From: Neobacillus bataviensis
GTDB taxonomy: Bacteria > Bacillota > Bacilli > Bacillales_B > DSM-18226
Direction: 5' to 3'
DNA length: 52,075 nt
Assembly: GCF_019969725.1 (NCBI RefSeq)
Contig: NZ_JAHXYW010000023.1
Location: 1 to 52,075 of the forward strand
Every line of letters starts with the position of its first letter. The stretch's first letter is position 1. Of the stretch, positions 1 through 10,983 are shown one piece after another. The translations under genes and the position numbers were made by a program. The notes under the pieces were generated by a model. It ran no database searches. It saw nothing but the letters and a program-made list of their open reading frames with translations, and was not told the DNA's origin.

Positions 1-95
1 CACCGGGAGCAAGCTCCCAGTGATTCGCTCGACTTGCATGTATTAGGCACGCCGCCAGCGTTCGTCCTGAGCCAGGATCAAACTCTCCAAGAAAG
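1..95 (-). rRNA. rrs: 16S ribosomal RNA, 5' end only
   Basis: Read on the minus strand, positions 95 to 1 carry the universal 16S 5' start (GAGAGTTTGATCCTGGCTC at about 86-68), then the V1 region. The rest of the gene lies beyond the left edge. The exact mature 5' end is uncertain by a few bases. It is the first gene of an rRNA operon with its own tandem promoters, directly downstream of lysS. Confidence 0.97.
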
Positions 96-176
96 TTGAT
101 TAGCTCATAAAATAAAACGTTGGCTTCGTTTCAAAAAGAAACGAATATTATTGTTTGTTGACGTTTTTGTTTGTTT

Positions 177-191
177 AGTTTTCAAAGAACA
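177..191 (-). promoter_or_regulatory. rRNA leader boxA-like antitermination element
   Basis: The minus strand reads TGTTCTTTGAAAACT, the boxA-type sequence found in Bacillus rRNA leaders between promoter and 16S. In that family it serves Nus-factor antitermination. The assignment rests on sequence and position only. Confidence 0.7.
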
Positions 192-221
192 ATTTCAGTG
201 TCGCCTAAAAGCGACTTTTTT

Positions 222-250
222 ATCATACCAAGTTATCAACTAGAAGTCAA
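222..250 (-). promoter_or_regulatory. rrn promoter P2 (SigA)
   Basis: Minus strand: -35 TTGACT (250-245), 17-bp spacer, -10 TATGAT (227-222), about 130 bp upstream of the 16S start. A near-consensus promoter in the usual rrn position. Confidence 0.9.
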
Positions 251-304
251 TAACTTTTTTGTTTTTTCTTTTTTAAAACATGTTGTTTCGCAACAACGTT
301 TATT

Positions 305-333
305 AATATACCATCATTTATCCTTCCATGCAA
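305..333 (-). promoter_or_regulatory. rrn promoter P1 (SigA, extended -10)
   Basis: Minus strand: -35 TTGCAT (333-328), 17-bp spacer ending in TGG, -10 TATATT (310-305). With P2 it makes the tandem promoter arrangement usual for Bacillus rrn operons. A short palindrome (GTTGTT-GCG-AACAAC type) lies between the two promoters. Confidence 0.7.
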
Positions 334-393
334 TAGCTTTTTTATACTTTTTATGAAGAAATGGTAAAGTAAAAATATTCGAACTCCTCTTAA

Positions 394-428
394 CAAAAAA
401 AAGCACCGGATCCACCGGCACTTTTTTC
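394..428 (-). terminator. lysS terminator
   Basis: Minus strand: stem GTGCCGG/CCGGTGC (two G-U pairs) with loop TGGAT, followed by a run of eight T. It sits just after the lysS stop and separates lysS from the rrn promoters. Confidence 0.88.
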
Positions 429-435
429 AAATATA

Positions 436-1947
<1,512 letters not shown>

Positions 1948-1964
1948 TTATGTAAAACTAAAAA

Positions 1965-2019
1965 GAATACTCACCAATTTTTTTACATACTATATTATTT
2001 TACACAAACTTGAGTATTC
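1965..2019 (-). promoter_or_regulatory. Inverted repeat with T-run in the lysS leader
   Basis: On the minus strand GAATACTCA (2019-2011) and TGAGTATTC (1973-1965) form a perfect 9-bp stem around an AT-rich loop of about 37 bases, followed directly by TTTTTAG. The form is terminator-like. No T-box or other known leader motif was seen. Its function is not known. Confidence 0.5.
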
Positions 2020-2045
2020 AGACATTAAAAATGTTTTTAGATAGA

Positions 2046-2075
2046 AGAAAAACTGCCAGTTGTTCTACTGGCAGC
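2046..2075 (-). terminator. dusB (folate gene cluster) terminator
   Basis: Minus strand: stem CTGCCAGT/ACTGGCAG with loop AGAACA, then TTTTTC. It lies about 50 bp after the dusB stop and ends the folP-folB-folK-yazB-dusB unit. Confidence 0.9.
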
Positions 2076-2126
2076 TTGCATTCTTAAACAAAAGTATTAT
2101 AGAAAATGAGACAAAGAAAGTCAAAC

Positions 2127-3128
2127 TCAGCCGACAATCGCCTGGTTTTGTTCCTGCTCCTCTACCTCATGAACTAAACCATTTAACAAGAGGACTAAAT
2201 CTTCACGGGTATTGCACTCATTGATAGCGTTACGGACTCGTGCGTTTCCGCGCACTCCTTTTAAATACCAGGCAGCATGCTTGCGCATTTCACGAACGGC
2301 AATATTTTCATTTTTCAAGGCAATTAATCGGTCTAAATGAAGGATACAAACATCAATCTTTTCCCGGACAGATGGTTCATCCATTAGCTTGCCTGTTTCT
2401 AGATATTGCACCGTGCGGTAGATCATCCATGGGTCTCCAAGCGCTGCGCGGCCGATCATGACGCCATCAACACCGGTTTCATCGAGCATTCTCTTGGCAT
2501 CCTGCGGGGTTTGCACATCACCGTTCCCAATGATTGGGATTTTAACAGATTGCTTTACCTCACGAATAATGTCCCAGTTTGCCTTTCCTTCATACATTTG
2601 CACACGGGTACGGCCGTGCAGGGCAACTGCCTTGCCGCCCGCTTTTTCAACCATTTGCGCATTTTTAACAGCATAAATATGGTCTTCATCCCAGCCCATC
2701 CGCATTTTCACAGTAACAGGCTTTTCAACAGCATCCACAACTGCAGATACCATTTCATAGATTTTATTTGGATCTAAGAGCCACTTTGCACCGGCGTCAC
2801 ATTTTGTAATTTTCGGTACCGGGCAGCCCATATTAATATCGATAATATCGGCATTAGTGTTTTTATCTACGAATCTCGCTGCTTCGACTAGCGTTTCTTT
2901 TTCACCGCCAAAAATTTGCAAGCTAAGCGGTTTTTCCCGCTCATCAATATACAGCATATTCATCGTTTTTTCGTTTTTAAAAACGATACCTTTATCACTG
3001 ACCATTTCGGCACAAACTAAACCAGCACCAAACTCTTTTACCGTTAAACGGAATGCAGAGTTACATACGCCGGCCATTGGTGCTAAAACGACTTGGTTCT
3101 TCATTTCAATATCGCCGATTTTCAACAT
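2127..3128 (-). CDS. dusB: tRNA-dihydrouridine synthase, DusB family
   Basis: FMN- and NADPH-dependent enzyme reducing uridines in tRNA to dihydrouridine. The 333-aa protein starts with the family APMAGVCNSAFR segment (17-28). The DINMGCP motif near 97-103 carries the likely catalytic Cys, and MIGRAALGDPW near 224-234 is the phosphate-binding end of the TIM barrel. It corresponds to B. subtilis yacF. It follows yazB by 11 bp at the end of the folate cluster, with an AGGAGG-type ribosome site, and a strong terminator follows it. Confidence 0.95.
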   Translation of the reverse strand: MLKIGDIEMKNQVVLAPMAGVCNSAFRLTVKEFGAGLVCAEMVSDKGIVFKNEKTMNMLYIDEREKPLSLQIFGGEKETLVEAARFVDKNTNADIIDINMGCPVPKITKCDAGAKWLLDPNKIYEMVSAVVDAVEKPVTVKMRMGWDEDHIYAVKNAQMVEKAGGKAVALHGRTRVQMYEGKANWDIIREVKQSVKIPIIGNGDVQTPQDAKRMLDETGVDGVMIGRAALGDPWMIYRTVQYLETGKLMDEPSVREKIDVCILHLDRLIALKNENIAVREMRKHAAWYLKGVRGNARVRNAINECNTREDLVLLLNGLVHEVEEQEQNQAIVG

Positions 3129-3139
3129 ATAACAACCTC

Positions 3140-3346
3140 CTATTCTTTTGGAGTTAAATCATCTATGGTAATTTTTAAGGAATGTGCAATCCTTTCAAGT
3201 AACTCCCCTGCTGGCAGGCGGTTACCTCTTTCAATCTCTCCTAAAATAGACACTGATACACCTAGCTGCCTTGAAAAGCTTTCCTGTGTAAATCCCTTTA
3301 GCTTTCGATAGGCACGAATTCGTCTTCCCCATTTTTCCGCTTCCAT
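3140..3346 (-). CDS. yazB: Small XRE-family helix-turn-helix protein YazB
   Basis: A 68-aa protein that is almost entirely one Cro/C1-type helix-turn-helix domain. The FTQESFSRQLGVS segment (about 19-31) is followed by a recognition helix ending EIERGNRLP. It is probably a DNA-binding regulator; its target is unknown. Its 5' end overlaps the 3' end of folK by 49 bp in another frame, so the two are likely translationally coupled. Presence at this point in the folate cluster matches B. subtilis yazB. Confidence 0.9.
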   Translation of the reverse strand: MEAEKWGRRIRAYRKLKGFTQESFSRQLGVSVSILGEIERGNRLPAGELLERIAHSLKITIDDLTPKE

Positions 3347-3825
3347 ATTCTGACTCCTTCTTTATCTGGTAATTCATTTAACCATGCTTCAAGAGGTTTA
3401 TCTTTGATAGGTAATCTACTATCATGATTAATTTCTAAAAATGGAATCATAACAAAAGCCCGCTCTAGCATCCTAGGGTGCGGAACAATTAGCTTCTCTG
3501 TTTCAATATTTTCTTGGTTAAAGGTTAGAATGTCAAGGTCGATTGTCCTTGGCCCCCATTTTATTTCCCTTTTTCTCCCAAGTTCAAATTCTGTTGTTAA
3601 ACATCTATCTAATAATTGGTCTGCATTTAAGTCAGTGATAATCTCAATCACCATATTTAAAAATAAATCCTGGTCCTCATAGCCGACAGGATCTGTTTCA
3701 TATATAGAAGAATAATTTACCAGCTTAATATCTGAATGACTTGTTAGTTTTTTAATTGCACTTACCATATTATCATAACGGTTTCCCATGTTAGAGCCAA
3801 GGGCAATAAATGCTGTATTTTCCAC
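3298..3825 (-). CDS. folK: 6-hydroxymethyl-7,8-dihydropterin pyrophosphokinase (HPPK)
   Basis: Transfers pyrophosphate from ATP to 6-hydroxymethyl-dihydropterin, the step before FolP. The 175-aa protein shows the substrate loop ALGSNMGNR (8-16), the conserved YETDPVGYEDQ segment (about 42-52) and the HPPK signature KWGPRTIDLDIL near 88-99, with the two magnesium-binding aspartates. It begins 2 bp after folB ends, and its last 49 bp overlap yazB, as expected in one tight operon. Confidence 0.96.
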   Translation of the reverse strand: MENTAFIALGSNMGNRYDNMVSAIKKLTSHSDIKLVNYSSIYETDPVGYEDQDLFLNMVIEIITDLNADQLLDRCLTTEFELGRKREIKWGPRTIDLDILTFNQENIETEKLIVPHPRMLERAFVMIPFLEINHDSRLPIKDKPLEAWLNELPDKEGVRIWKRKNGEDEFVPIES

Positions 3826-3827
3826 TT

Positions 3828-4187
3828 TTATCTACTCCTCGTTATTTCTACAGCAACGGATTTGTAATGTCCCGGAATCGGCGGGTCCGGTTTAATCACC
3901 TTCACAATCACCTCATCAATAAGCGGGAATGCAGCAAGCACACTTCCGGCCAATTTTTCGGCAACCGCTTCAAGTAGTTTAAAAGGCGTTCCTTCGACGA
4001 TTTCTTTACATAATTGGTACAGCTCGCCATAATTGACGGAATGCTGCAGTTCATCGGTTTCGCCTGCTCTTTTTAACTCTAAGGAAACAGTTAAGTCCAC
4101 GATAAAACGCTGGCCAAGTCTGGTCTCTTCCGGGAAAACCCCGTGATAGCCATAGAACTCCATTTGGTTCACAAATATTTTATCCAA
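3828..4187 (-). CDS. folB: Dihydroneopterin aldolase
   Basis: Converts 7,8-dihydroneopterin to 6-hydroxymethyl-dihydropterin in folate synthesis. The 119-aa length is normal. The family motif FYGYHGVFPEE lies at about 12-22, and the C-terminal VIKPDPPIPGHYKSVAVEI segment holds the conserved K-P-P-P-GH element. It overlaps the end of folP by 8 bp and precedes folK by 2 bp, so FolP, FolB and FolK are made from one message. Confidence 0.96.
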   Translation of the reverse strand: MDKIFVNQMEFYGYHGVFPEETRLGQRFIVDLTVSLELKRAGETDELQHSVNYGELYQLCKEIVEGTPFKLLEAVAEKLAGSVLAAFPLIDEVIVKVIKPDPPIPGHYKSVAVEITRSR

Positions 4188-5037
4188 TCACTTCACCCTT
4201 CCCCATTAGCGCATCCATCATTTTGGCCATCCGGCTCATTTCCTTAACATCATGAACTCGAATGATTTGACAACCCTTTTGAATACCGTAACAAATGGTT
4301 GCGCCTGTTCCCTCCATTCTTTGATCAACAGGGAGATTTAACGCTTGTCCAATCATTGTTTTTCTGGATGTACCTAAAAGAACAGGATAACCCAGCATGA
4401 CAAATTTATCTAAATTCTGCATGGTTAGGAGATTTTCTTGATAGTTTCTGGCAAAGCCGATACCTGGGTCGAGGATAATTTTTTCATCCTTTACTCCTGC
4501 TTTTTTTACGATTGCAATACTTTCATAAAGGTCATTTAATACATCTCTCATAAAAGAGCTGTAGTTTCGGTCATGGCGATTATGCATTAATATGATTGGA
4601 ACATCATACTGGGCCGCTACATCCGCCATTTGATCATCTGCTTTAGCTCCCCAAATATCATTAATGATATGGGCTCCTGCTTCAATTGCCTGCTTGGCTA
4701 CCTCTGCTTTATATGTATCGATGGAAATCGGTATTTGGACGTTCTCGGAGATAGCCTTAATAACTGGAATAACCCGTTCAAGTTCTTCCTCTGCTGAAAC
4801 GGCCGCAAACCCCGGTCGTGTTGATTCGCCGCCGATATCAATAATATCCGCACCATTCGCCGCCATTTCCTTTGCATGGCGGACGGCATGTTCAATTTGA
4901 TTGAATTTACCGCCATCGGAAAAGGAATCTGGAGTTGCATTTAAAATTCCCATTACGATTGTTTTTTTACGAAAGTCTAAGGTATATGGACCACAATGAA
5001 TTTGTTCCTGAGCTGTATACATCCCTATGCCCCCCAT
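4180..5037 (-). CDS. folP: Dihydropteroate synthase
   Basis: Joins 4-aminobenzoate to the pterin pyrophosphate made by FolK. It is the sulfonamide target, called sul in B. subtilis. The family signatures are GILNATPDSFSDGGK, DIGGESTRPG and the later INDIWGAK and LDPGIGFA segments. I chose the ATG at 5037 (285 aa, the same length as B. subtilis Sul) because AAAGGAG lies 7 bp upstream. The frame stays open to 5076 but has no ribosome site there. In B. subtilis pabB-pabA-pabC lie between cysK and sul; here folP follows cysK directly, behind a terminator. Confidence 0.95.
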   Translation of the reverse strand: MGGIGMYTAQEQIHCGPYTLDFRKKTIVMGILNATPDSFSDGGKFNQIEHAVRHAKEMAANGADIIDIGGESTRPGFAAVSAEEELERVIPVIKAISENVQIPISIDTYKAEVAKQAIEAGAHIINDIWGAKADDQMADVAAQYDVPIILMHNRHDRNYSSFMRDVLNDLYESIAIVKKAGVKDEKIILDPGIGFARNYQENLLTMQNLDKFVMLGYPVLLGTSRKTMIGQALNLPVDQRMEGTGATICYGIQKGCQIIRVHDVKEMSRMAKMMDALMGKGEVIG

Positions 5038-5052
5038 TAAAATACTCCTTTT

Positions 5053-5082
5053 ATCATACATGATATAGCCGTTCATTTACAA
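5053..5082 (-). promoter_or_regulatory. Candidate SigA promoter of the fol operon
   Basis: Minus strand: TTGTAA (5082-5077), 18-bp spacer, TATGAT (5058-5053), about 15 bp before the folP start. The -35 overlaps the T-run of the cysK terminator. The -10 is good and the -35 weak, so this is a candidate only. Confidence 0.4.
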
Positions 5083-5118
5083 AAAAAGAAGTGCCGGCAA
5101 ATGCCAACACCTCTTCAG
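5081..5118 (-). terminator. cysK terminator
   Basis: Minus strand: stem GTGTTGGC/GCCGGCAC (G-U pairs allowed) with loop ATTT, then CTTC and seven T. It follows the cysK stop at once. Confidence 0.88.
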
Positions 5119-5123
5119 TAATT

Positions 5124-6053
5124 TTACTCAGCTTCATATTGATAAAGCGGTGTACTTAAGTAACGTTCTCCATTATCCGGAATAATCGCAAGCACTTTTT
5201 TACCTTTGCCTAATTGTTTCGCAACTTTTAATGCTGCAGAAATAGCGGCTCCAGAAGAAATACCGCCTAGAATTCCTTCTTCTCTAGCTGCACGGCGGGA
5301 AGCTTCAAATGCTTCTTCTGTATTGATTTGAATAACCTCATCATAGATTTCTGTATTTAATGTATCAGGGATAAAGCCTGCTCCAAGTCCTTGGAGCTTA
5401 TGCGGGCCAGGTTTTCCACCAGATAGGACTGGAGAATCCTGCGGCTCGACTGCGACAATTTTTACATTTGGGAATTTTTCGCGAAGAACACTTCCAGCTC
5501 CTGAAATGGTTCCTCCTGTTCCAATCCCTGAAACAAACGCATCTAATTGATCCATTTGCTCGACAATTTCTTTACCTGTTGTTCTTCTGTGAACCTCAGG
5601 GTTAGCTTGGTTTTTGAACTGCTGTGGCATGAAATAGCCATTTTCTGCAGCAAGAGCCTCTGCACGGGCAATGGCACCTTTCATTCCTTCTGGTCCTGGT
5701 GTTAATACAAGCTCACCGCCATAGGCACGAAGAAGATTTCTTCTTTCTAAGCTCATTGTTTCCGGCATTACAAAAATCGCTTTGTATCCTTTGGCTGCTG
5801 CAATCATTGCAAGTCCAATACCTGTATTACCGCTTGTCGGCTCAATGATTGTATCAACACCAGGCTTAATTAAGTCTTGTTCTTCAGCCGCTTCAATCAT
5901 TGCTAAACCAATACGGTCTTTTACACTGCTGCCTGGGTTAAAATATTCTAACTTTAAGTAAACCTCAGCGCTATTTTCATCTACTAATCTGTTTAATTTT
6001 ACGATTGGCGTTTGACCAACTAATTCTGCTACAGAATTTGCAACACGTACCAT
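5124..6053 (-). CDS. cysK: Cysteine synthase (O-acetylserine sulfhydrylase)
   Basis: PLP enzyme making cysteine from O-acetylserine and sulfide. The PLP lysine sits in [11 protein letters not shown] near residue 42, the substrate loop [10 protein letters not shown] near 69-78, and the phosphate-binding GTGGT loop near 174. The ATG at 6053 gives 309 aa, close to B. subtilis CysK, and has AGGGG 9 bp upstream. An in-frame GTG at 6062 is less likely. It is a single-gene unit with its own strong promoter and terminator. In B. subtilis the gene is under CymR control; a GGAATA string just before the gene is compatible with that but not proof. Confidence 0.96.
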   Translation of the reverse strand: MVRVANSVAELVGQTPIVKLNRLVDENSAEVYLKLEYFNPGSSVKDRIGLAMIEAAEEQDLIKPGVDTIIEPTSGNTGIGLAMIAAAKGYKAIFVMPETMSLERRNLLRAYGGELVLTPGPEGMKGAIARAEALAAENGYFMPQQFKNQANPEVHRRTTGKEIVEQMDQLDAFVSGIGTGGTISGAGSVLREKFPNVKIVAVEPQDSPVLSGGKPGPHKLQGLGAGFIPDTLNTEIYDEVIQINTEEAFEASRRAAREEGILGGISSGAAISAALKVAKQLGKGKKVLAIIPDNGERYLSTPLYQYEAE

Positions 6054-6099
6054 AAAGGACACCCCTATTCCGAGTATTTTTATTGGATTTATATCATTA

Positions 6100-6129
6100 A
6101 ATTTACCAGTTACATAGTCCTATTGTCAA
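6100..6129 (-). promoter_or_regulatory. cysK promoter (SigA, extended -10)
   Basis: Minus strand: -35 TTGACA (6129-6124), 18-bp spacer ending in TGG, -10 TAAATT (6105-6100). It lies 46 bp upstream of the cysK start. Confidence 0.75.
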
Positions 6130-6160
6130 TTGTTTTGTTTGTAGAATTGTGAAAATATTA

Positions 6161-6196
6161 TAAAAAAAGAAAACACAGAATAGTACCGTGTTTTCT
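6161..6196 (-). terminator. Terminator of the coaX-hslO-yacD unit
   Basis: Minus strand: stem GAAAACAC/GTGTTTTC followed by seven T. It lies right after the foldase gene stop. Confidence 0.9.
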
Positions 6197-6197
6197 A

Positions 6198-7091
6198 TTA
6201 TTCCTTATTCTTGCCATAAAACCAGTCTACTTTTGCTTCGTCCCAGAAAGTGGCTGCTGACGCTGGTTTTTTCATTTGATCAAGGGCAATTTGTCTGCGG
6301 AGTTGATTCTTTACCTCGGAAAAGGAATAGGTTTCTCCGCTAATTTTCCCTTCAAGCTTAATTAAAGCATACCCTTGCTCCACTTTGAGCGGTTTACTGT
6401 ATTTCCCCTTTTTTAGCTTTTTAGCTGTCTGGAGATAAAGTTTAGGGTAGCGCTCATCCTCTTCTGTGATAAAACCGATATCCCCGCCTTCGTTTGCGGA
6501 AAACTCATCAATGGACTTTTCCATTGCCAGTGCAGAAAAGCTGGAGCCATGGGCCAACTCCTTTGATGCCTTAACTGCTTCTGCCTTTGTTTTCACAATG
6601 ATATGCGATAAATGATAGGCATCCGGTACATCGAAAAGATTTTTATTCTTTTCATAATAGCTTTTTAATTCTTTATTTGAGATCTCTACATCTCTCGTTA
6701 AAAGCTCTTCTAATAAAAGAGTGCTGCGAATTTGTTCCTTCCACTTTTTCTCATTAGCCTGCTTTTTTGGACTAAAAGTATTATAAGTGGTCTGCAGCAT
6801 GCGATATTCACGTTCAACATCTTCGTCCGCAATTTCAATATCGTATTTGGCCGCCATTTCTTCAATGACCTTTTGATCAACCATTTCCTTTAAGACGTCT
6901 TTGCCATATCTTGCTTCAAGTTCATTCAGCCAATCTTGTCTCGAGATGGTCTTTTTCCCGATTGTCGCTACCGCCTCTTCATTGACCAATGCTCCATTTG
7001 CCTCGTTCACCTTAGATAAGAAAAAGGCAGCCGTCAGGCAATTGAGCATAATGAGGGCAGCAATCACCATCCAAAGCTGCTTCCTGCCCAA
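6198..7091 (-). CDS. yacD: PrsA-like peptidyl-prolyl isomerase/foldase YacD
   Basis: Likely helps extracytoplasmic proteins fold. The 297-aa protein has an N-terminal membrane anchor (about 5-27) without a convincing lipobox, a SurA/PrsA-type N-terminal helical domain, and a parvulin rotamase domain at about 158-250 with the HLSHIIVKTKAEA start and the GGDIGFI segment. The TTG start at 7091 is supported by GGGGGAG 6 bp upstream. It follows hslO by 24 bp in the coaX-hslO-yacD unit. Its exact substrate is unknown. Confidence 0.9.
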   Translation of the reverse strand: MGRKQLWMVIAALIMLNCLTAAFFLSKVNEANGALVNEEAVATIGKKTISRQDWLNELEARYGKDVLKEMVDQKVIEEMAAKYDIEIADEDVEREYRMLQTTYNTFSPKKQANEKKWKEQIRSTLLLEELLTRDVEISNKELKSYYEKNKNLFDVPDAYHLSHIIVKTKAEAVKASKELAHGSSFSALAMEKSIDEFSANEGGDIGFITEEDERYPKLYLQTAKKLKKGKYSKPLKVEQGYALIKLEGKISGETYSFSEVKNQLRRQIALDQMKKPASAATFWDEAKVDWFYGKNKE

Positions 7092-7115
7092 CCGGTTCTC
7101 CCCCTAATGAATCTC

Positions 7116-7994
7116 TTATTTCGCCTCTTTTTTAAGTTCTTCTAATTCTTCTTTTGTGAATAGGTATTTTTCATTACAGAAATGACAGTGCGCCTCAGCC
7201 TGACCGTCTTCTTCAATCATATCATTAATTTCCTTTGCACCTAAACCGACAATCGCACCAGCAAAGCGCTCCTTGGAACAGGAACATTGAAATCCAACCG
7301 GCATGGTTTCAAGTATCTTTACATTTTCCTTACCAAAAAGCTCCTCCAATATATCCTCTGGAGTTAAGCCGCGTTCAATTAATTTGGATACCGGTTCAAT
7401 CGTTTTTAACCGTTCTTCCATCTTGGAGATAATTTCATCTTTAATCCCCGGCATTAACTGAAAAATAAAGCCTCCCGCAGCCAAAATCGAATCATCCGGA
7501 TTCACTAAAACCCCGACACCTACGGACGATGGAACCTGCTCAGAAGTGGCGAAGTAGTAAGTAAAATCTTCCCCTAATTCCCCTGATACAATCGGCACCT
7601 GTCCAGAAAAGAAATCACGGAGCCCGACATCCTTCACGACAGATAACAAGCCATCGGTTCCGACCGCGCGGCGGACATCAAGCTTGCCATTTTCATTCGA
7701 TTCAAAATCAACCTCCGGATGGGTTACATAGCCGCGCACCTCGCCTTTGGCATTACTGTCAACTAAAATAGGACCAAGCGGACCACCGCCGTCAATTTTG
7801 ATTGTAAGCTTATCGTCCCCTTTTAGCATGGCCCCCATCATCACACCTGCGGTCATCGTGCGGCCAAGTGCAGCCGATGCTGTTCTCCAGGTTTGGTGGC
7901 GGCGCTGCGCCTCACGGACCGTCTCAGTAGTACGGACCGCATAAGCGCGAATATTTCCATCATAGGCTAGCGCCTTAACTAGATAATCCTTCAT
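7116..7994 (-). CDS. hslO: Redox-regulated chaperone Hsp33
   Basis: Holdase chaperone activated by oxidative unfolding. The 292-aa protein has the usual Hsp33 fold. Its redox switch is visible at the C-terminus: CSC near 237-239 and CHFC near 268-271, the four zinc-binding cysteines. The ATG has AAAGGAG 8 bp upstream. It lies between coaX and the foldase gene with short spacers, the same order as B. subtilis yacB-yacC-yacD. Confidence 0.96.
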   Translation of the reverse strand: MKDYLVKALAYDGNIRAYAVRTTETVREAQRRHQTWRTASAALGRTMTAGVMMGAMLKGDDKLTIKIDGGGPLGPILVDSNAKGEVRGYVTHPEVDFESNENGKLDVRRAVGTDGLLSVVKDVGLRDFFSGQVPIVSGELGEDFTYYFATSEQVPSSVGVGVLVNPDDSILAAGGFIFQLMPGIKDEIISKMEERLKTIEPVSKLIERGLTPEDILEELFGKENVKILETMPVGFQCSCSKERFAGAIVGLGAKEINDMIEEDGQAEAHCHFCNEKYLFTKEELEELKKEAK

Positions 7995-8027
7995 TGTAAA
8001 ACTCCTTTCGTGCTGTCCCTTCTTAGG

Positions 8028-8795
8028 TTATCCTATGTTGCGCTTATAGATAAGCTGCAAGCCTTTTAATGTTAAAAATGGGTCTACAATATCAATAACC
8101 GTTGATTCTTGGGCAATTAGATTAGCCAAGCCGCCTGTGGCTATAACAGTTGGCTTTTTCTCACCTTGTTCCATCATCCGCCTTACAATGCCTTCAACTT
8201 GTCCAACATACCCATAGACAATCCCTGCCTGCATCGCCGCAACGGTATTTTTTCCAATAACACCTTCAGGGCGGGCAATTTCAATCCGCGGTAATTTCGC
8301 CGCTCTAGAATATAGGGCTTCAGTAGAAATGCCCACTCCCGGAGCAATCGCACCACCCATATATTGACGCTCCTCATTGATATAACAATAAGTAGTTGCG
8401 GTTCCAAAATCAACAATAACCAATGGGCTTCCATATTCATGAATGGCCGCAACGGCATTAACAATTCGGTCCGCTCCAACCTCGCGAGGGTTTTCATATT
8501 TTATATTTAATCCAGTCTTAATTCCTGGACCGACGACAAGCGGTTTTATATGAAAATACTTTTGGCACATGCGCTCTAACGCAAACATAATCGGCGGAAC
8601 AACAGAAGAAATGATAATGCCATCTATATCCGAAAAAGAAAGGCCGGAATGGTCAAATAACGCTTTTACATTCATCCCAAACTCATCTTCCGTCCGATTA
8701 CGATTTGTTTCAATCCGCCAGTGGTATTTCAGTTCATCACCTTGATAAACGCCAAGTACAATATTCGTATTTCCCACATCAAAAACAAAAATCAA
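8028..8795 (-). CDS. coaX: Type III pantothenate kinase
   Basis: First step of coenzyme A synthesis from pantothenate. The N-terminal ASKHA phosphate loop [11 protein letters not shown] is followed by the [11 protein letters not shown] segment and the [12 protein letters not shown] motif. I chose TTG at 8795 (255 aa) because an AAGTGAG site lies 8 bp upstream and the product then starts like B. subtilis CoaX. A GTG at 8804 has no ribosome site. An extended -10 (TGG TATGAT, 8850-8842) about 50 bp upstream is a possible promoter, and ftsH ends in a terminator just before it. Confidence 0.92.
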   Translation of the reverse strand: MIFVFDVGNTNIVLGVYQGDELKYHWRIETNRNRTEDEFGMNVKALFDHSGLSFSDIDGIIISSVVPPIMFALERMCQKYFHIKPLVVGPGIKTGLNIKYENPREVGADRIVNAVAAIHEYGSPLVIVDFGTATTYCYINEERQYMGGAIAPGVGISTEALYSRAAKLPRIEIARPEGVIGKNTVAAMQAGIVYGYVGQVEGIVRRMMEQGEKKPTVIATGGLANLIAQESTVIDIVDPFLTLKGLQLIYKRNIG

Positions 8796-8867
8796 ATCTA
8801 TCACTCACTTTATTGGATTTTTCTTTTCTCATATTGCACATATCATACCATAATTATCTGCCTCATG

Positions 8868-8899
8868 AAAAAAAAGAGTGCTTCATCGAAGCACTCTTT
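8868..8899 (-). terminator. ftsH terminator
   Basis: Minus strand: perfect stem GAGTGCTTC/GAAGCACTC with loop GAT, then eight T, immediately after the ftsH stop. Confidence 0.95.
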
Positions 8900-8904
8900 C
8901 CAAA

Positions 8905-10863
8905 TTACTTATAGTCAATTTCATCAGGAGGAGTATCTAAGAAGGATTTTTCATCCTTTTCAGCCTCATCCTTTTTAGTGTTGATATTTACCTTTACATC
9001 TTCGGCTTTTTTAGGTTCAACCTTAACCGCTTCTAAAGTAACTGAAGGGTCTGGCATGTGGCCATTGTCAACTAAATAGCGAATTTGTTCAGCATTAAGT
9101 GTTTCCACCTCAAGAAGAGTCTTGGCAATAAGATCAAGCTTATCTCGATTCTCTGTCAGAATCTTTCTAGCTCTTTCATATTGTTCTTTAATGATACGCT
9201 GAATTTCAAGATCGATTTCATAAGCAATCGCATCTGAATAATTCTGTTCATTATGAAGGTCACGGCCTAGGAACACTTGACCGCCTGAAGCTTGACCGAA
9301 CTGCAATGGTCCGAGCTTATCACTCATTCCAAATTCTGTCACCATGCGGCGGGCAATTCCCGTAGCACGCTGGAAGTCATTATGTGCCCCTGTACTTACC
9401 TCACCAAAGACAATTTCTTCTGCCACACGGCCGCCTAATAAACCAACAATTTTATCAAGTAATTCCGGTTTTGTCATAAAGTAACGGTCTTCTCTAGGAA
9501 GCATTACCGCATATCCACCTGCCTGGCCACGAGGAACAATCGTTACCTTGTGGACCATATCGGCCTCGTCAAGTATTAATCCAATAACGGTATGTCCGCC
9601 TTCATGGAAGGCAACTATCTTTCTTTCTTTTTCGGAAATAACACGAGTCTTTTTAGCTGGACCAGCAATGACACGGTCCGTTGCTTCATCGATATCGGAC
9701 ATTTCGATTTTCTTTTTATTCTGACGAGCTGCTACCAATGCAGCTTCATTTAATAAGTTTTCTAAATCTGCCCCTGAAAAACCTGGTGTACGCATCGCAA
9801 TATTTTTTAAGTTTACGGATTCATCTAAAGGCTTGTTGCGTGCATGAACCTTAAGAACCGCTTCGCGTCCAATAACATCTGGGCGGTCAACCGTAATTTG
9901 TCGGTCAAAGCGGCCCGGACGTAAAAGGGCTGGATCGAGAATATCCGGACGGTTTGTTGCAGCTACAATAATAATTCCTTCATTGGCACCGAAACCATCC
10001 ATTTCAACGAGCAACTGGTTCAAGGTTTGTTCACGTTCATCATGACCGCCGCCAAGACCTGCACCACGCTGACGGCCAACAGCATCAATTTCATCTATGA
10101 AGATAATACAAGGAGCATTCTTTTTTGCGTTTTCAAATAAGTCACGAACACGGGATGCACCGACCCCAACGAACATCTCAACGAAATCAGAACCACTTAT
10201 CGAGAAGAATGGAACGCCTGCTTCACCAGCACACGCTCTCGCTAATAACGTTTTACCTGTTCCTGGAGGTCCCACCAAAAGAATCCCTTTAGGAATACGG
10301 GCGCCAAGTTCAGCAAATTTGCGAGGGTCTTTTAAAAACTCAACCACTTCGACTAATTCAGCCTTTTCTTCATCTGCTCCAGCTACATCTCTAAAACGAA
10401 CCTTTTTCTTATCATCGTTATAAAGCTTAGCTTTAGATTTACCAAAATTCATAACCCGGCTGCCGCCGCCTTGAGCTTGGTTTAATAAAAAGAAAAACAA
10501 AATAAAGATGATGACAAATGGAATAATGGATGTAAAGAACGTAACCCATCCACTTGTTTCTTTAGCAGGCATTACGTCAACTTTAGCTTCTGAATCCTGG
10601 ATGCTTCCAATAATCTTTTCACTGTTTGGAATATAGGTTAGAAATTTATTTCCATTTGCTTTTAATTCACCCCGAACCTCATATACACCTCGTTCAGGCT
10701 GCATGGAAAATGATTTTACTTCGCCATTTTCTAACTGCGAAACGAACTTATCATACGTAATATGTTTGGTCGATTCGCTGTTTCCATTAAAAAAGCTCAC
10801 TACGCCAATAATGACTAAAAATATCAATAAATAAAAGATGGTATTACGGAAAATCCGATTCAT
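8905..10863 (-). CDS. ftsH: ATP-dependent zinc metalloprotease FtsH
   Basis: Membrane-anchored AAA+ protease degrading membrane and regulatory proteins. Transmembrane helices at about 8-25 and 107-128 flank an extracytoplasmic domain. Walker A is GPPGTGKT at 198-205, Walker B is IIFIDEID near 253-260, and the zinc site is HEGGH near 420. The acidic, lysine-rich tail is dispensable-looking and ends [13 protein letters not shown]. The 652-aa length is normal. A GGGAGGAGG site precedes the ATG. TTGACA and TATGAT-like strings occur in the 120-bp gap to hprT, but their spacing is poor, so no promoter is assigned. Confidence 0.97.
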   Translation of the reverse strand: MNRIFRNTIFYLLIFLVIIGVVSFFNGNSESTKHITYDKFVSQLENGEVKSFSMQPERGVYEVRGELKANGNKFLTYIPNSEKIIGSIQDSEAKVDVMPAKETSGWVTFFTSIIPFVIIFILFFFLLNQAQGGGSRVMNFGKSKAKLYNDDKKKVRFRDVAGADEEKAELVEVVEFLKDPRKFAELGARIPKGILLVGPPGTGKTLLARACAGEAGVPFFSISGSDFVEMFVGVGASRVRDLFENAKKNAPCIIFIDEIDAVGRQRGAGLGGGHDEREQTLNQLLVEMDGFGANEGIIIVAATNRPDILDPALLRPGRFDRQITVDRPDVIGREAVLKVHARNKPLDESVNLKNIAMRTPGFSGADLENLLNEAALVAARQNKKKIEMSDIDEATDRVIAGPAKKTRVISEKERKIVAFHEGGHTVIGLILDEADMVHKVTIVPRGQAGGYAVMLPREDRYFMTKPELLDKIVGLLGGRVAEEIVFGEVSTGAHNDFQRATGIARRMVTEFGMSDKLGPLQFGQASGGQVFLGRDLHNEQNYSDAIAYEIDLEIQRIIKEQYERARKILTENRDKLDLIAKTLLEVETLNAEQIRYLVDNGHMPDPSVTLEAVKVEPKKAEDVKVNINTKKDEAEKDEKSFLDTPPDEIDYK

Positions 10864-10983
10864 CTCTTACCTCCTCCCGCGGGTAAAAACTATAATAAAT
10901 AGTATCATAGAAAATCTTACAAATTCAAGGAATTGCCCTTTCTGTCAAGGGTTTTCCTAGTAATTGTTCAAGAAAAATCCTTA

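Noticed and set aside
2406..2777. 123-residue plus-strand frame inside dusB
   Set aside because: It is a frame opposite a well-supported conserved gene, with no ribosome site and no recognisable domain.
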